Position numbers and translations under genes: made by a program. From Rotaria macrura (Eukaryota; Rotifera; Eurotatoria; Philodinida; Philodinidae): a stretch of 64,000 nt of DNA. The notes under the pieces are model-generated. The model was not told the DNA's origin. It saw nothing but the letters and a program-made list of their open reading frames with translations, and did no database searches. The stretch is taken from contig OENT01000188.1 of the NCBI GenBank assembly GCA_900239685.1, positions 62,001 to 126,000 on the forward strand, given 5' to 3'. This document shows positions 13,313 to 26,900 of this stretch, piece by piece; position 1 is the first letter of the stretch, and every line of letters begins with the position of its first letter.

Positions 13313-15358
13313 AAAGGAGGAAAACATTAAAAAAAAAACTTGACTACTCAATAATATAAATATATGATTAAACGAATAGAAACTTTTTTTTTATAGTGTC
13401 ATGGTTGACAAAGATAAATACAATAAGATGAAATTAAATGAATTCATTTTATGCATGATTATAGTGAAAGACACTACTTTATGATCCGAAATGAATATTG
13501 AAATTAAGTGTTGATCTGGCAGAACTTTTCCCCTCGTCTTCTTATTTCTTAACCTCAATAGAATTACTTTTCTTTAGACATACAGAATGATTGTAATGTT
13601 TGTGTTTATGTCAACGATACAAGTGCAATCAATTTTTCAGAAACCTAACAAACTTATTCAATTTCATTTTGTGAATAAAACGTAATCAACAAAAATATTT
13701 GTCATCGCCTAAACGTTGCCATTTGTAATCTCGATGAATATTTCATAGATACCCTCTGGATCATTCCCATGCATGAGTAGTACTGTTCTGTCTAATACTC
13801 TTCACATCATATTTAATAAGACACTATTAGATGTAAACGAAAATTTCAAAGGATCTAAGTAGATATCACATGGTACTTTTGACATAATTCAAACGATGAC
13901 GATTATGTATAGGGATTTTTCGATCTTAAACTTAAAACAATCGTTTATAAAAATGAGACTTCTCTTGCTTGCTATGATAAACAGAACAATTCAAGTAAGT
14001 TATCATTGACGGCATAATTATATGTTTGCTGTGATGTATGAAAACTGTACGATTAAAAACATTTTGTTTTCGTACATATTTTGTTTGAATTCATTCTTTC
14101 TTATTTTATCTTGAACTAACTGAATAGCTGAAATTCAGTATTATGAATCAATGTTGATTCAACAAATAACATCGAATCAAAATATGTTTAAAAAAATCTA
14201 TCTATAAGCTGCTTCGGATCTCTGTTGACATTTCTCTGAATTTCGATCGAAAATAAAAATGTCTCAAATTCACCTGGAGATACATGAATAATTTATCTTG
14301 TCGAAAACTAAAAAAGAACAAGTAACTTTATTTGAATTAAACGTTTTCGGTGTGAGTAGATGCAATTGTTGGTGACAGTCATTCATTTATGAGTACCAAG
14401 ATCAACCCTTACTGCACATTCACACCCTCTTTCAAAATTTTTATCTTTATGAATTTTATTCGACATTTTCACGTTCCAAAAAAAAACCGTTGAGTTCACC
14501 CTGTTGACAATTTCTAGATTTTAGTTCGATTCAAATGAACGAATGTTGTTTACTTTACAAATTCTTCATATTGAAATTCAATTTTCGATGATTTCAATAG
14601 TATAGTAGTAACATATTATTCTATCAACAATTTTAATAATTCTAATAGATTTAATGATTTTTTTTGCATGAGAGAGTCGAATCGTATGAATCTTCGAGTT
14701 TATTCTCTTTTTGAATTGCTTCTAAATTTCATCGATTCAGCGCACAAAAGAAAACTTTAGAAGAATTTTACCCTGCAGTATTTACAATAGAATTGTTGTT
14801 CGCGTTCTTCACTTGCGTCTAAGAGAATATCTGAGAGTCAATACTTTCGAGTAGAAATTATTCTGAAAATGAACTGCATCGTTTTGTTTGTTAATTTCTA
14901 TGATAAGTAAAACATTTGTCTAACGATCAACACAGTTTCTCAGTTTAGTTTCTAAATCAATAAATAATCTACTTCAAGTGATATCAATGCATACGATATA
15001 AGAACCTTTTGTCAATAGGTTTTTATGACGATTATACTGATATAAAATTTAACGATTCACATTTATGTAACTTTCAACGAAAAACAAAATCTTCCAATTC
15101 ATATATCAATAGTTATAGACGAATACTATCTATGATGAAATATTTTATTTCATTCAAATAATACGTAGAATAATATAGAAATCGATCATGTTCTATATAA
15201 ACAGCAAGAAAGAAACAGAAATAAACAAAACGCAAACAACATATCACCTATTTAGAAATGAATTACGATTGAAAGACTAACGGGTATAAATCAACTTTAT
15301 GAATGCGTAAGATGAAAAGAATATGAAATAGAAGAAATTTGTTCGTATAAAGCTTTCG
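13313..15358. other. Intergenic region between convergent genes, no gene seen
   Basis: About 2 kb of AT-rich sequence separates the end of the lipid phosphatase gene from the end of the GH27 gene. I found no ORF with exon character, RNA gene or repeat worth naming. Confidence 0.5.
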
Positions 15359-15364
15359 TTTATT
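15359..15364 (-). terminator. Poly(A) signal overlapping the GH27 stop codon
   Basis: On the minus strand the TAA stop is part of AATAAA, so the predicted 3' UTR is only some tens of bases. Confidence 0.5.
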
Positions 15365-18151
15365 AATGCTTTCGATTTCTTTTACTTGGTACGGTTGATT
15401 CAGCATAAAATGCATGTACGTCACCCGCTGGATTGATTGAGAAACTATATTTATCAGTATAATGGTATCGACCAAGAAAATCACCATAAAATGATTCAAA
15501 CAAATTATAATCTTGATATTGAATTAAACCAAGATCTGTTAGATTAATACTCAAATGAATCGGTGTTCCATATGGTTCAGGAAAAAGTGCAACGAACTAT
15601 ATAGAAATAGAAATGTTTCAAAAACATAAAATCAAAATAAACAAACCGCAACACGATCATCTTTCAATGGTTTACTCCATACTTCAACATGACTATCTAA
15701 CTATAAGAAAGAACAGAAAATTTTCAAACATAGATCACTACTATAAATATCTATCGTTTTACTTTAAGAATACGTCTTCCCATTGCTCCTATTGGATCTT
15801 GATTAATAGCAATAAGATTTTTATTTAAAATAATATCACGTGCCCAACTACTAATGGTTCGTAAATCAACAGATAGAATAAGTGGTGCGGCCATTATTGA
15901 CCATAGAGCCATCTGTGCTCGTGATTGACCTGGACTTAAACCAAAATTTCCGATAACAATCTACGAGTAACAATATCAGAAAGATTCTATATGAGTTTTT
16001 TTTCCTACCATATCAGGATCATTCCAATGTCCTGGACCATGAAACGGTGATAAACGATCTTGATTATCACCAAACCATTGTACAATTGAATAAACACTGT
16101 CCCATGAATCATCAATATCGGCCCAATTCCTCCATAAATTACATGTGTTGGCAATAGCCGTATAGTTTGGTTGTATTTTAGAAAATTCCTGATAGGCTGG
16201 CCATGAACATGAGTAGGCTATTGGAAATCCCGTTGAATTCAGTGCTGCTTCCATAGCTGGATAACCGGTATCAAAATCTTTTATATCAGCATTACAGCCA
16301 TCTAATTTTAAATAATCAACCGTCCAATTGGCAAATGCTAGAAAATAATAATAAAATTTCTTTTTTGTTTTCATTTATCTAAATGAATATTCTAAATCGA
16401 TTATTTTACTTTGAGCATCCAGTTTTAAATGTCCGATAATACCAGGATAACCAGCACACGTTTCTGTACCATAATCTTCATAGATACCGAACTTCAAACC
16501 CAATGAATGAACATAATCGGCTAAGGCACGTATTCCACTTGGAAAACGTTTACTATCAGGTTGTAATGTTCCATCCTACGACAACAATGAGTATGCATAG
16601 ATTAGAAGTCTATATGTTTAATTTATTGAATGTTTACAGGTGCACGTGTAGTGCTTAACCAACAATCATCAATTATTATATATTGATAACCAGCTGCCAA
16701 ATATCCACCTTGTACAAGTAATTGAGCTTGTGTTCGAATTAATTTTTCACTATACATGAATCAATCAATTATTTTCTCATACTCAAAAATATAATATCAT
16801 CATGAATAATAAAATTACACAAAAGATTCAAATAAGAACATCTTGGATGTTTCTAGAAGGTCTTGAACATGTAAACATGTTCGGTTCATTGTTGTCTACT
16901 GACATGTGCGTTCGATATAAATTGATAGAGATTATTTACTTGATATATATATATGACAGTTGAGTTTCTTTAATGTCAAAAATAACATCTTGAGTGTGTC
17001 TACTTTATATTTTATTAACATTTCTAAAAATAGTATCTAGGCTAGCTGTCTCTACGAATAGAAGTTCGTTTAATTATGTTTGATTTCTATGCAGATGTTA
17101 CTGTTTGACATACTGCGTCTATTTTGTTGATGTGCACTTGTCTACACCTTGTTATATTATTTCTCAATAATCTTATTCAATGTCTGTTTCTCAATGATAC
17201 AGTATAGTCTTTATAAGTATTCACAATCAGCTTTCAATGTCAACCATTGTTGAGTTCTCTTGTTTTCTTTGTCTTTACAATGAATGTCAATTTTTTATTA
17301 TAACTAAAAAAACTTCGACTGATAGACAAAAGGATTAAAACAATGTGGATAAATAGGCATGTAAAAGGAAAGACCATATGTAAAATAAGACGTATACCAT
17401 TGATAAAATAAAATGAAGTCAAGATAAGATGAGGATCATATATACAATAAAAAAATTACTTTTTAAAACTATTTTCTAGTTCGTTATACGAGGGAAATGA
17501 GGCCTCTGTATTGTCATCGGATATGTTCAATATCATTGATGCATACAAAAACAAAGTCTCGACATCAAATAAACTTCGAGTGTTCAATTCTATTTTCGAC
17601 GTCGTGAATTGTCTACTATTCTTTAGAACTAATATAATTCTGTTTCTCAAAATTTTCGATCCTCGACAATCTACTAGTTTTAAAAAAAATGAATATGCCG
17701 AAGAATTGTTCAAAACTTTTCGTGTCTTCTTCGTAGTACTGAGATAGAGAACTATTTTTGAATGGATTATGTACCAGTGCTTTTTGGTTATGAGACAACG
17801 TCTCTGACCTCTCTTTCTTGTTTTTAGAAAGCAAGACGATAGAGATATCAGATCTATGTAATTTTAATCTTAATCTAAATTTACCTAATACATGTATCGG
17901 GATCTTCTTGACAATCAGTTACACAACGGAATCGTTGCCATGTTAGCCAACCCTGATGAAAAGAAAAATAGTAATAATTATCAATACATATTTTTCGTGT
18001 CAGTTCATTGTTTATTTCGTAGAACATGAAACTCTACCATTGGTGGTTGTCGAAGTAACCCATTATCAAGTGCATTTACTTCATGATTATATGAACAAAA
18101 ATAGACAACCAAAAACATATATGCGACTGCATAGTCTGTCCACTTCATCAT
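15363..18151 (-). CDS. NAGA: GH27 alpha-N-acetylgalactosaminidase (lysosomal/secreted)
   Basis: Exons (minus): 18151-18038, 17952-17885, 16749-16638, 16575-16410, 16337-16009, 15960-15763, 15700-15647, 15596-15363; 424 residues, all phases consistent. It begins with a signal peptide (about 1-27). The GH27 signature IIDDCW is in exon 3. The nucleophile is D166 in YLKLDGC and the acid/base is D227 in NWADIDDSW. The substrate-selecting loop reads SCSWPAY (196-202) with Ser198 and Ala201. In vertebrates Ser/Ala at these sites marks alpha-N-acetylgalactosaminidase, whereas alpha-galactosidase A has Glu/Leu. It should therefore remove terminal alpha-GalNAc from glycoconjugates in lysosomes or outside the cell. 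Length matches the family (about 410). The large intron 16750-17884 has an 85-codon ORF (17456-17713) that I do not regard as coding. ATG occurs twice in a row; the upstream one is used. Confidence 0.95.
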
Positions 18152-18682
18152 GATAATCTAGAAATGCTCCGAGAATAGAAGATGTTCGTTATCTTTTCGT
18201 TTCTTTCTCTTCTTTTCGTATCTATCTTTTCTTTTTTGGTTTTAATTTGTTAAGACAAGAGATAAAATAATATTCATGTTGACCTTGCGCGCTCATCTAA
18301 TCGACAGCACATAATCATTTACCAGTCGTTTCTATTGTTTCTTTTTATCTTTTCAAACAAACTAATAGAGAATAAAATTTGTTTGTTCTAATTCATCTTT
18401 TTATCAGTGAAAATATGCAAACAAAAGCATAAGAAGACAATAAATAAAATGATTTCAATGCATATAACGACAACCAAAACCAGGCTTCATTTTTGACATT
18501 AGAAAAGCGTTTGAATGAAAAAAGTACTAGAAATGTGCCACGATTAAAATATTTATAGTAGTCTATTTTTTTTTTCAAAACCAAAAGAGCTAGTAAACAT
18601 ACACTCTTGTGTCCTGTCATGTATGTACATATAAAAGTGAATGTTGAAAAAGAAATTCAATAAACAAAAACAGCACATAAAC
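18152..18682. other. Gap between zinc-finger gene and GH27 gene
   Basis: About 530 bp downstream of the zinc-finger stop codon and upstream of the GH27 start on the same strand. It probably holds the zinc-finger 3' UTR and the GH27 promoter. No specific element was recognised. Confidence 0.5.
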
Positions 18683-21600
18683 TTATTGGCCAAAAGAATT
18701 CGGAAAAAAATTATTGTTTCCAGTACAACCAAGATAAGTTGAAGTTTGCGGACGCGTATAACTTGATGGCGGTGGATACGTTGGTAATGGTGGTGGTTCT
18801 ATAAAATAGAAGACAAAAACAAATATTTTCATTACAAGCAGTCATTCACAAGTATTGTTTTACCATAGTTTGGTAATGGTGGTTGGCTGGACGGATAATC
18901 TATATAAAAACAAAGATAAATAGTTTTCTTTTCCAGACTGAAACCCTCTTGTCTGTGAAACTCAATTTTTTGAACGAAGTTTCTTCACAATGCATGATCG
19001 ATTTCAGTGATCGTGAATGATCTTTCTCGATTCAAAGTACTCTACTCTCCGTCAGTTCGTTATCACTTTGTAAAATAGGTGCGGTACAATGTGTCTTGCA
19101 TTGGGAATAAATTAACTGTCAACGGTAATATTCTTTGTAGTGTATGGCAATCTGTCTTTGATTGTAGACAAGAATGTTTTGTCTTGCAGATGAAGAAAAA
19201 CGGACTTTCATTTGAATTTCAATACAAGAAAAATCATGAATTTTTTACAAAAATACTCTCCATGATTTTAAGAGTCACAAAACATGAAACAAACGAAAAT
19301 TCCTTTCATTTATTTGCATGATTATGAAATAATGTATGACATGCGATCTATTTCAATCTTATGTTGACTCTAGAGTCTAGACTCGAAGATATTCGCATTT
19401 GATAGACTTAATCAAAAGTTTTGAAGAAAGAAAAGACATTGCCATCGAGTGAAAAGTTCTAATGTATACTACGGTCGTTTGTAATTTCTCAAAGAATCGG
19501 GCTTCATATAATGAAAATATTTTCTAATTCATAGAAAATTTCAATAAAGAAAAAGGCGTTGTATGTAAATTAAAGATCTTTTTTTACGTACGCATTGAAC
19601 TCATGTAGGTTGATGTAGGATTTAAATATTGTTGTTGTGTTTGTACTTGTGGTAGTGCTTGTGGTTGCGGTGGCAGATCATAATGATGTTCAGGTTGATA
19701 TTGCCAAGCCGGTTGTGATATTGATGATTGATTATCATAACTGTTGACTTGTGATGAATAAGTATCATTATCATCGATATTAATCCATGGATAGTTTGAA
19801 GAAGTCGATGACGAATAATAGTTTCTCTCACTAGAATAGTAATCTTGTGGTGATTCGTCATTTCCATCGGTATGTGTACGACTGCGTTTAGGATAAAATC
19901 CTTCATATTCATTTGGAATATTTTCATATTGTACTGGACGTTTTGTTGAAGAATAGTAATTGTTAGTATTGGATGAATACGGTACTTGATTTTTTGGATC
20001 GAATGCACCAAAAATATCAGCTGAATTTAATTGATCGAAATTTTGTTCGTATGATAAAAATGATTGATGACGCGATATATTTTGCGATTGATAAGGACGT
20101 GATTTAACTGAAGATGCCTTATGTGAACCACGAAATGATGAAAATGTTTGACCACGACTTCCACTATCATTTCGAGTGATATTCTCTCGTTTAATCTGAA
20201 AGAATACGTACAAACGACAACTAGTTATATGTATGACACAACAGGTACTTACTGGATTTTTTCGACGATTGAATTCTTTAGCACTACTTTGATTGTTTGA
20301 TCGATTTGCAAATCGATTATGAAGAGAACTTTTAAGATGCTAATAACAACACATAGATTGATAATTAATCATTATCAAAGTAACACGGCTTACTTCGATT
20401 AGTTGTACTTTATTTCGAAATTTTTTTTTGCACAATGCACAATGATATTCAAAACTTTCTTTTTCAGTATCTGTCGTTGCTAGTTTATAATCATCAAAAT
20501 TAATATTCATATCAGCTCCTTCTCTAGCACAGAATTCTAAATGAAAACAAAAGAAAAAAAGCGCCATTCAAATCATCTACAAGAACAAAATTAGAAATGA
20601 AACTAACCAGCTTCTTTCACCCGTGTTTGATGTTGCTTTTGAGTGAGATGTTCAGTGAGTTCACTTTCCGAATTCAATTGAATCGAACAAACATCACAGT
20701 AATTTGACGATGAAGGATTATTATCAACAACAAGACGAGGTGGTGCAGCATTGCTCAACTGAAATACATTCAATGATTTTTCTCATAGCTATTCTAATAT
20801 TTGTCTTTATAAATCTAAAGCATTAACTATTAGATTTGTAAAAATCATTTAATTAATATTCGTTTCTAGGACTATAAGACGATGGAAATATTTTTCATAG
20901 ATTTCCTTTATAGAAAATTAGCCAAAATGGATATTCTAAGTGAGGATCAAGCAGATTTTATACTAAGATTAATGTATCTATCGTACTTATAATCTAGAAA
21001 CCAAACAAAAGATATCTCATCAAAGTGTTTTGTCGTTAGATGCTCACTTGTCTTTTAATCCTTTTGTAGAAGAATGTATAGATTGAAAACCATTGTGAGC
21101 CTTCTAACTGATGAATGAGAATAATGTACGGCATAATGTTTTTCGGCTAGGTTCGCATACTCTTAAAATTATTATTATGATTTGTACTTAAAATTTTATT
21201 AAGATTGTTTCCATACGACAATTGTCAGAGATTTATCTTTTTATTACTATTTCAAGATATTCTAGTAGAATCAAATAGAGAGAATCGAAAGTGTATCAAC
21301 AAACGATGTTTTTTCCTACTTGACCTTGAAAAATATATTTACACACACTGATTCTACCATTATTAACTTTAACAGACTACGACAACTGAATACATTCTTC
21401 ATCGATGATTAGTTTTTCTCATGCAGATGATTTCAAATGATCAGTATTAGAATAAGATGAATCGTGTGCTATTTCCAATGATGAATTTTAAATGTTTTAT
21501 GAAATTTCAACTGCTTGTGAGAATTACGTATGGATTTTGTCTTCAATAATTTTTTAGACGGATTCGGTTATGCAGTCAAAGATTACTCTAGAACCGTATA

Positions 21601-22455
21601 GCGAATAGAGTAGAGAATTATAGAATCTAAATTTTAATTGATATCGAATATTTTTGAACTCTAGTTCATTTATAGAATCATCAATACATAACTTACACTA
21701 CTAAGTTTAAGTTTCATTTGATGTTTTTTTCCAGCAACATGATTGTCAAACATTTGTTGACTATTACATGTAATATTACACATACTACAATTAAGCTTTT
21801 TTGATGGTATCAATGGTGGTGGTGGCGGCGGCGGTGGTTGTGTTGATAATGCGTTTTGTTTTTCGCCAACATTTAATTCTGATGGTCTAATATCTGATTT
21901 TTCACTTTCAATTTTCACAACTGTTACTTCTTGTTTCTTTGCTGAACAAAGTTCTTCATATGATGGCGCTTTGTATTGAGGATTTTTCTTGAAACAGAAT
22001 ACATTTAAATACGTACGAAGAATAATTTAATTTTTATCTTACTTCAAGAAAATTTTTTAATTGTGTTTGATGCTTTTTACCTTTGGCATGGGAATCATAA
22101 ACAATAGGACCACTGATCGGTACTGAACAAATATCACATTGTACCGTCGGTGTAACACAAGCCGTTTTCGTACTGTTCGATGAAGTATTATTTCGTTTTG
22201 ATCGTTTTGGTTTTTCGATTGTATTTGTTGTAGTAGTTTTATTTTGTATTTCAGCTATATCCCTACTGTCGATTGTAAATGCGTCTTGTTTATCTTTGCT
22301 TTCAGGACAAACTTTGAACGATGAAAATGAATCGATGCAATTTTCTTTTGAAAATGACTATTTGATAGTTGATGAAAAATTAAATTAAAAAAAAAACAAC
22401 AAGAATACAATTAATGTTCGACTTAGAATAAGCATACCACAAATAGATCAACCAT
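18683..22455 (-). CDS. Protein with four U1-type C2H2 zinc fingers
   Basis: Exons (minus): 22455-22438, 22357-22043, 21987-21697, 20758-20608, 20536-20394, 20339-20253, 20195-19592, 18899-18864, 18798-18683; 586 residues, all phases consistent. Four fingers of the U1/matrin type are visible: C80/C83/H96/H102, C178/C181/H194/H200, C229/C232/H245/H251 and C291/C294/H307/H313. Three have the GKKHQ- or KQHQ-like ends typical of double-stranded-RNA-binding fingers (ZNF346, ZFR, ZMAT families). A run of eight prolines precedes finger 2. The C-terminal half is low in complexity, rich in Ser, Tyr, Gln and Pro, like many RNA-granule proteins. A role in dsRNA or RNP binding is inferred. I cannot assign an ortholog; the DZF domain of ZFR is absent. 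The first exon (six codons) is the least certain part. Introns 20759-21696 and 18900-19591 are long and empty. Confidence 0.8.
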
Positions 22456-22793
22456 TTCTTTTTCTTTTCTAATAATTCAATCGACAAAAACTAGCTAATC
22501 TAAAACAATGCTCGATGTGAATAAATAAGAAAAACAAATCTTTCATACTTGATTCACTTAATTTTTTTTTTTAGCTTGCATTTTATGATGGAAAATAAAA
22601 CAAAAGAACCCGAACAACTACAATATTAATCGAAGAATATCATTTAAATAAGAAAACAAAACAAACTGGACGGATTAAATTGAACATACACACATATTCA
22701 CATAACGTAACATTCAGTTTTTTTTTCAAAAAAAAAAAGAAAAGAGAAAAAACGAGAAGATAATAATGATCTGATCGGTGAAAAATAAAAATG

Positions 22794-23955
22794 TCAAAAT
22801 TCGACACCATATTTATCAAAGTTACGCACAATAACATGTAAACGTAAATGAACTTTGCCCATGGATACTGTTCGTAGTTTGTAAAGTTCAGCACTTGATG
22901 AAACTAAATCCGGATTCTAAAAAAATTGCAATGGAATTAATTATCCTAATACTCAACGTGTGTGAATTGGATCAGTGGAAAAACATCAACATAGTTGTCG
23001 TCTAAAAGTCGCTCAATAACATGAAAAATAGTTTCTCAAATCTGTTAGAGACAATCGAAAAATCATTGCCTTTTCATTCCTAATAAAAAACAATTGTTCT
23101 AACTGATTTCTATAAATATGAACGACAGTGACAACTACATTTATGTATCCGTTTACACTATAATATCTATGTTATTTGTCATCATAAAATTCTTTCAATG
23201 TCAAATTCAACTTTGTATTTATTCTGGTTTTTTCTTCTATGCTTTTAATGACTCATCATGTTGATATTCATATTCAAGATCAGATGTCAAATATCTTTTA
23301 TAAAATTCAATGAATTTTGTGTTCCTTTTGCCGTGACTTACTTTTAATTGAGTACTACCACCAATGAATTGTGTTTTGAGTTCTTCGAGAAGACTTCCTT
23401 TTGGTCTCCACGTAACACAATCAAGTTCATGGAAACCTGGACTAAGTGGTATGTGACAAAAGCCGTAACTATACAATTCATTACGTCCATACATGTCTTG
23501 ATGCCATACTTGCAGCTATTCGAATGATACGACACATGAGTAAATGCAAGTCAAATGAAACAATAGTTATGATTACTTACATGAAGTTTTGGCCAACCTA
23601 AAAAGAAACAATGATGTAATCAAAGTATACGGAGTGTAAACGATAGTCATGCTTCAATGATTCTTTGCTGATGGCTTGAATTTTTTTCTTTACACTCTTA
23701 GGACATTACTAGTATACTTAATAATTTGTTATGTGGGTTACCTTGTAATCCTTTTGTTGCAAAATGTAGATCAATGGGATGACACCAATGTGCCGTTGGT
23801 TCATCTGATGGTTCATCGACTTGTGTTTGACCCTCTTCGTCGCCTTGTATTACGCGCCATGCACTTCCCATTTGTACTTTCCATTTACAAAAAAGACTTG
23901 ATTCAGGAAATCCACTTGCACCAACTATTTGTCCAATAACATTTACTTCAGCCAT
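22794..23955 (-). CDS. B9D2: B9 domain-containing protein 2 (ciliary transition zone)
   Basis: Exons (minus): 23955-23742, 23597-23581, 23515-23342, 22916-22794; 175 residues, the same length as vertebrate B9D2. The whole protein is one B9 domain: it opens [19 protein letters not shown] and contains the conserved [19 protein letters not shown] and [15 protein letters not shown] blocks, ending [11 protein letters not shown]9D2 works with B9D1 and MKS1 in the MKS module of the ciliary transition zone, which gates protein entry into cilia; this fits a ciliated animal. The 17 bp second exon encodes only WPKLH and is supported by exact phase and strong homology. A splice-acceptor-like CTTAG lies 14 nt before the ATG, a possible spliced-leader site. 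The start is about 340 bp upstream of the end of the zinc-finger gene's neighbour region, on the same strand. Confidence 0.96.
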
Positions 23956-26900
23956 AGTTTATTTTGACTAAGTAGGTAATGTGGATTGAAATAGTTGTCG
24001 ATAAGAATAAACATGCAGTTGTGGCTTCAATCTCAATTGGTTGCTAGAGACCGACATAGATGTAGAATAATATCCTCTCGATATACTCAAAGATGTCACT
24101 CATTGACTACTGGACGATAAGAAAAACTTTTTATTAAACTATCTTTCAATTTTGTGTGCGTGGTCGTATAAAATTGCCCGATGAAAAACAAAGTTCGTTA
24201 TACAGTCTTTAAAAAAAATGATGCATCTATTCTTAATATGAATCAATAATCTAAATTAATCAACTGTAAATATTAGTATCAATCATTGAACACTCTCAAG
24301 CAAATTTTCAGTATTGTTAATCATGGAGTTTTTCGTTAGAATATTTCAAGTGCAAATTTGAAAAAAAAAACTATTGTCTACTCTATGTCAAAAAAAAAAG
24401 TTAGTAATCAACGGTTTATTTGATGAGATTTGCATCAAACAGTGATTGTAAATATTGAATGACTGTCAAAAAGAAATCGAGCTTCGATTCTTTTTATTTT
24501 TATCTAATTAGTTTTCCTAATTGTTCGACTAACATTATAACTATTATAAATATTGATGCAGATTTTTATCGATTCAAATAAAATGACCTTTCAGTATCTC
24601 TCAGAAAATTACATCGATATTTTGATTGTTGTCTATTTTTGACTAGTTGAAACAGTTGTCATTGAGATGTAAAATGTAAACCTATACAGTTGACTAACAG
24701 TATATTTCTGTCAATAACATATAGTTAAACACGTATCAGCTAATGTTAACGTCTGACATTCTTTAGAAGTTATACAGTGAAGTTCATTAAATTGTGTACG
24801 CATTTGCAAGTTTTAATAAATATTGCCTATGTCGTTATTAGCAAATTTTTACAATCCAGTAAATTATTAGTACATCTTTTTGTTTTTTAATCATAGATTC
24901 ATATTGAATGTATTCGAACGAAAATCTGCTTCAAGCTATAAGATATAATTATTGATACGTCTTTCACGTTTTAAACATGAACAAGATTCATTAAATTATG
25001 AGAAAGCATTCAAGTGATGATGAATTATCGAGGAAGACTTTCTAAATATAAAGAAATAGCTTCCGGATATGATTTGATTATTGAATCGTTTACTGGTTTT
25101 CTTATTGTTTTATCCTAGAAACAATATATATTAAGATTTCTCATATGAGAGTGTAGACTTGAAAGTGTCTGAGTGCAATTTTACTTAAAACAATAATCAT
25201 TTTCCACTTCATACACAGATGGAATCATATGCAATGAAAAACGTGATGATTATCTTTCTCAGTAAAAATCGAAAACGTACAAATAATTATCCATAAACAT
25301 GTTTAATTTGTCATACAATTTCATATGAACATACATAATCAGAATATCGTTTACTTTCAATTGGAAATCCATATGAAAATATACAATAGAACAACAATTG
25401 AATGAACGTCTACTTTTATATAATAACAAATAATTAGTCGTTTGTTTATTTATATTTTCTTTTGTTTACTATGAACTTTCACATACACGTTTACATTAAT
25501 GTAAATCTAACTAGTCTGCTTGAATAATACTGAACATGTTCGTCGTACCATTATTTTCTCAGCATAATCTATTCATGAGATGCCGCTTCGTACTGTCTAT
25601 CAGTAAGTAAATCAAAAACGTGACGAAATCTGTTTGTTCTTAAAAACTGCAATTTTCTTTGCCTCTTTCAGAATAATATTCAAGGTTGTCTGCGCTTTTT
25701 TTTTGCTTCTAATTTCTTTAATGCAATGAGCTATTAGTTGCACGCATACATGCATATGTCAGCTTTGCTTTTTCCCAAAGTTGATTACGTACGTTGCTCT
25801 TGTTTTCTAGAGAGCTATTATATTATTAATTTGAGAATCATGTACCTCAAATGTTATACTGAGAAAAGAAGTCATAGAATGTTTATTTGTTAACAGATGT
25901 ATGATACATCTCCATTTTGATCAATTTATATTTGATATGTTTCCTCTGTCCTTGTTTGTCATGTTTGAGATTGTGTAGCTTTTTCTGCTATCTATCTATA
26001 TATTTTCCGTACCATTGGGAGAGATTTAAGTAAGACAAATAGCCAATAATGACAGATTTCCTTTATATAAAGGGTCATAAAAAGTTGTGAAAAACATTTT
26101 TGAAGTACAAATATGACACCAACACATGTTGAGTATTGAGGTCGAAGTATTCACATGAAATTATAGTCGGATGTAACTGTCATTCCATACGTTCTGTATG
26201 CGACTAGCAAATATTTTTTCTATTCTCACCGTATTAATTACTTTGAGGAGATTTTGTTGGATGTATGATTATGAAAATGATTAATAGTCTTATATCTATG
26301 ATGATGCGAAGTAATTCGATGTCAGTAGTTTTCATTATTTCAAATATTTATCAAAAACACTTTGACACAATGAAAACGTTTGAATCGCTAGAATTGTAAA
26401 GCATTTATTCGCTTAATTACAATTGAATGAGTTCAATTCATTGAACTTTTGTTGTTTCTCATGGGTTTCAATCGTCGTGTGGTTTTACTTTGCAACTTCA
26501 TAAATAACACCATTGTGATTCATGCGTGAATAAAGATTGCGATTATTCGTCATTGAATTAGCATCACGTATAGAATCCATAATCGATTTCGACTATGTAT
26601 TGAATCCTATTTAGAAAAGGATCTTTTCTGAAAGTTCTACACATTTGTGAAAAGAACATCCTCACATTGAATACTTTCAAACTTGACATTTTACTTTTAT
26701 ATTTCAAAAGCAATATGAAATCCGATGTACGAACCATGATCAAAGCTACATATGGATCAGAGAACGGAATTGTCCGTTTTTTTTTCTTTGACTTTTGATT
26801 AAAATCTGTAATAAAAAAAGTTTTTTTCTTTTTAGAATAATCGACTGAAAATTTCACATTTCGGACTCATTTTTATCGTTCGAACCCGTTCATACTCTAT

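Noticed and set aside
17456..17713. 85-codon minus-strand ORF inside the large GH27 intron
   Set aside because: The flanking exons splice around it in phase, it matches no family, and an open frame of this length is expected a few times by chance at this base composition.
26880..26900. GTTCGAACCCG, resembling a tRNA B-box
   Set aside because: The bases around it do not form a T-arm stem and no A-box lies at the right distance.
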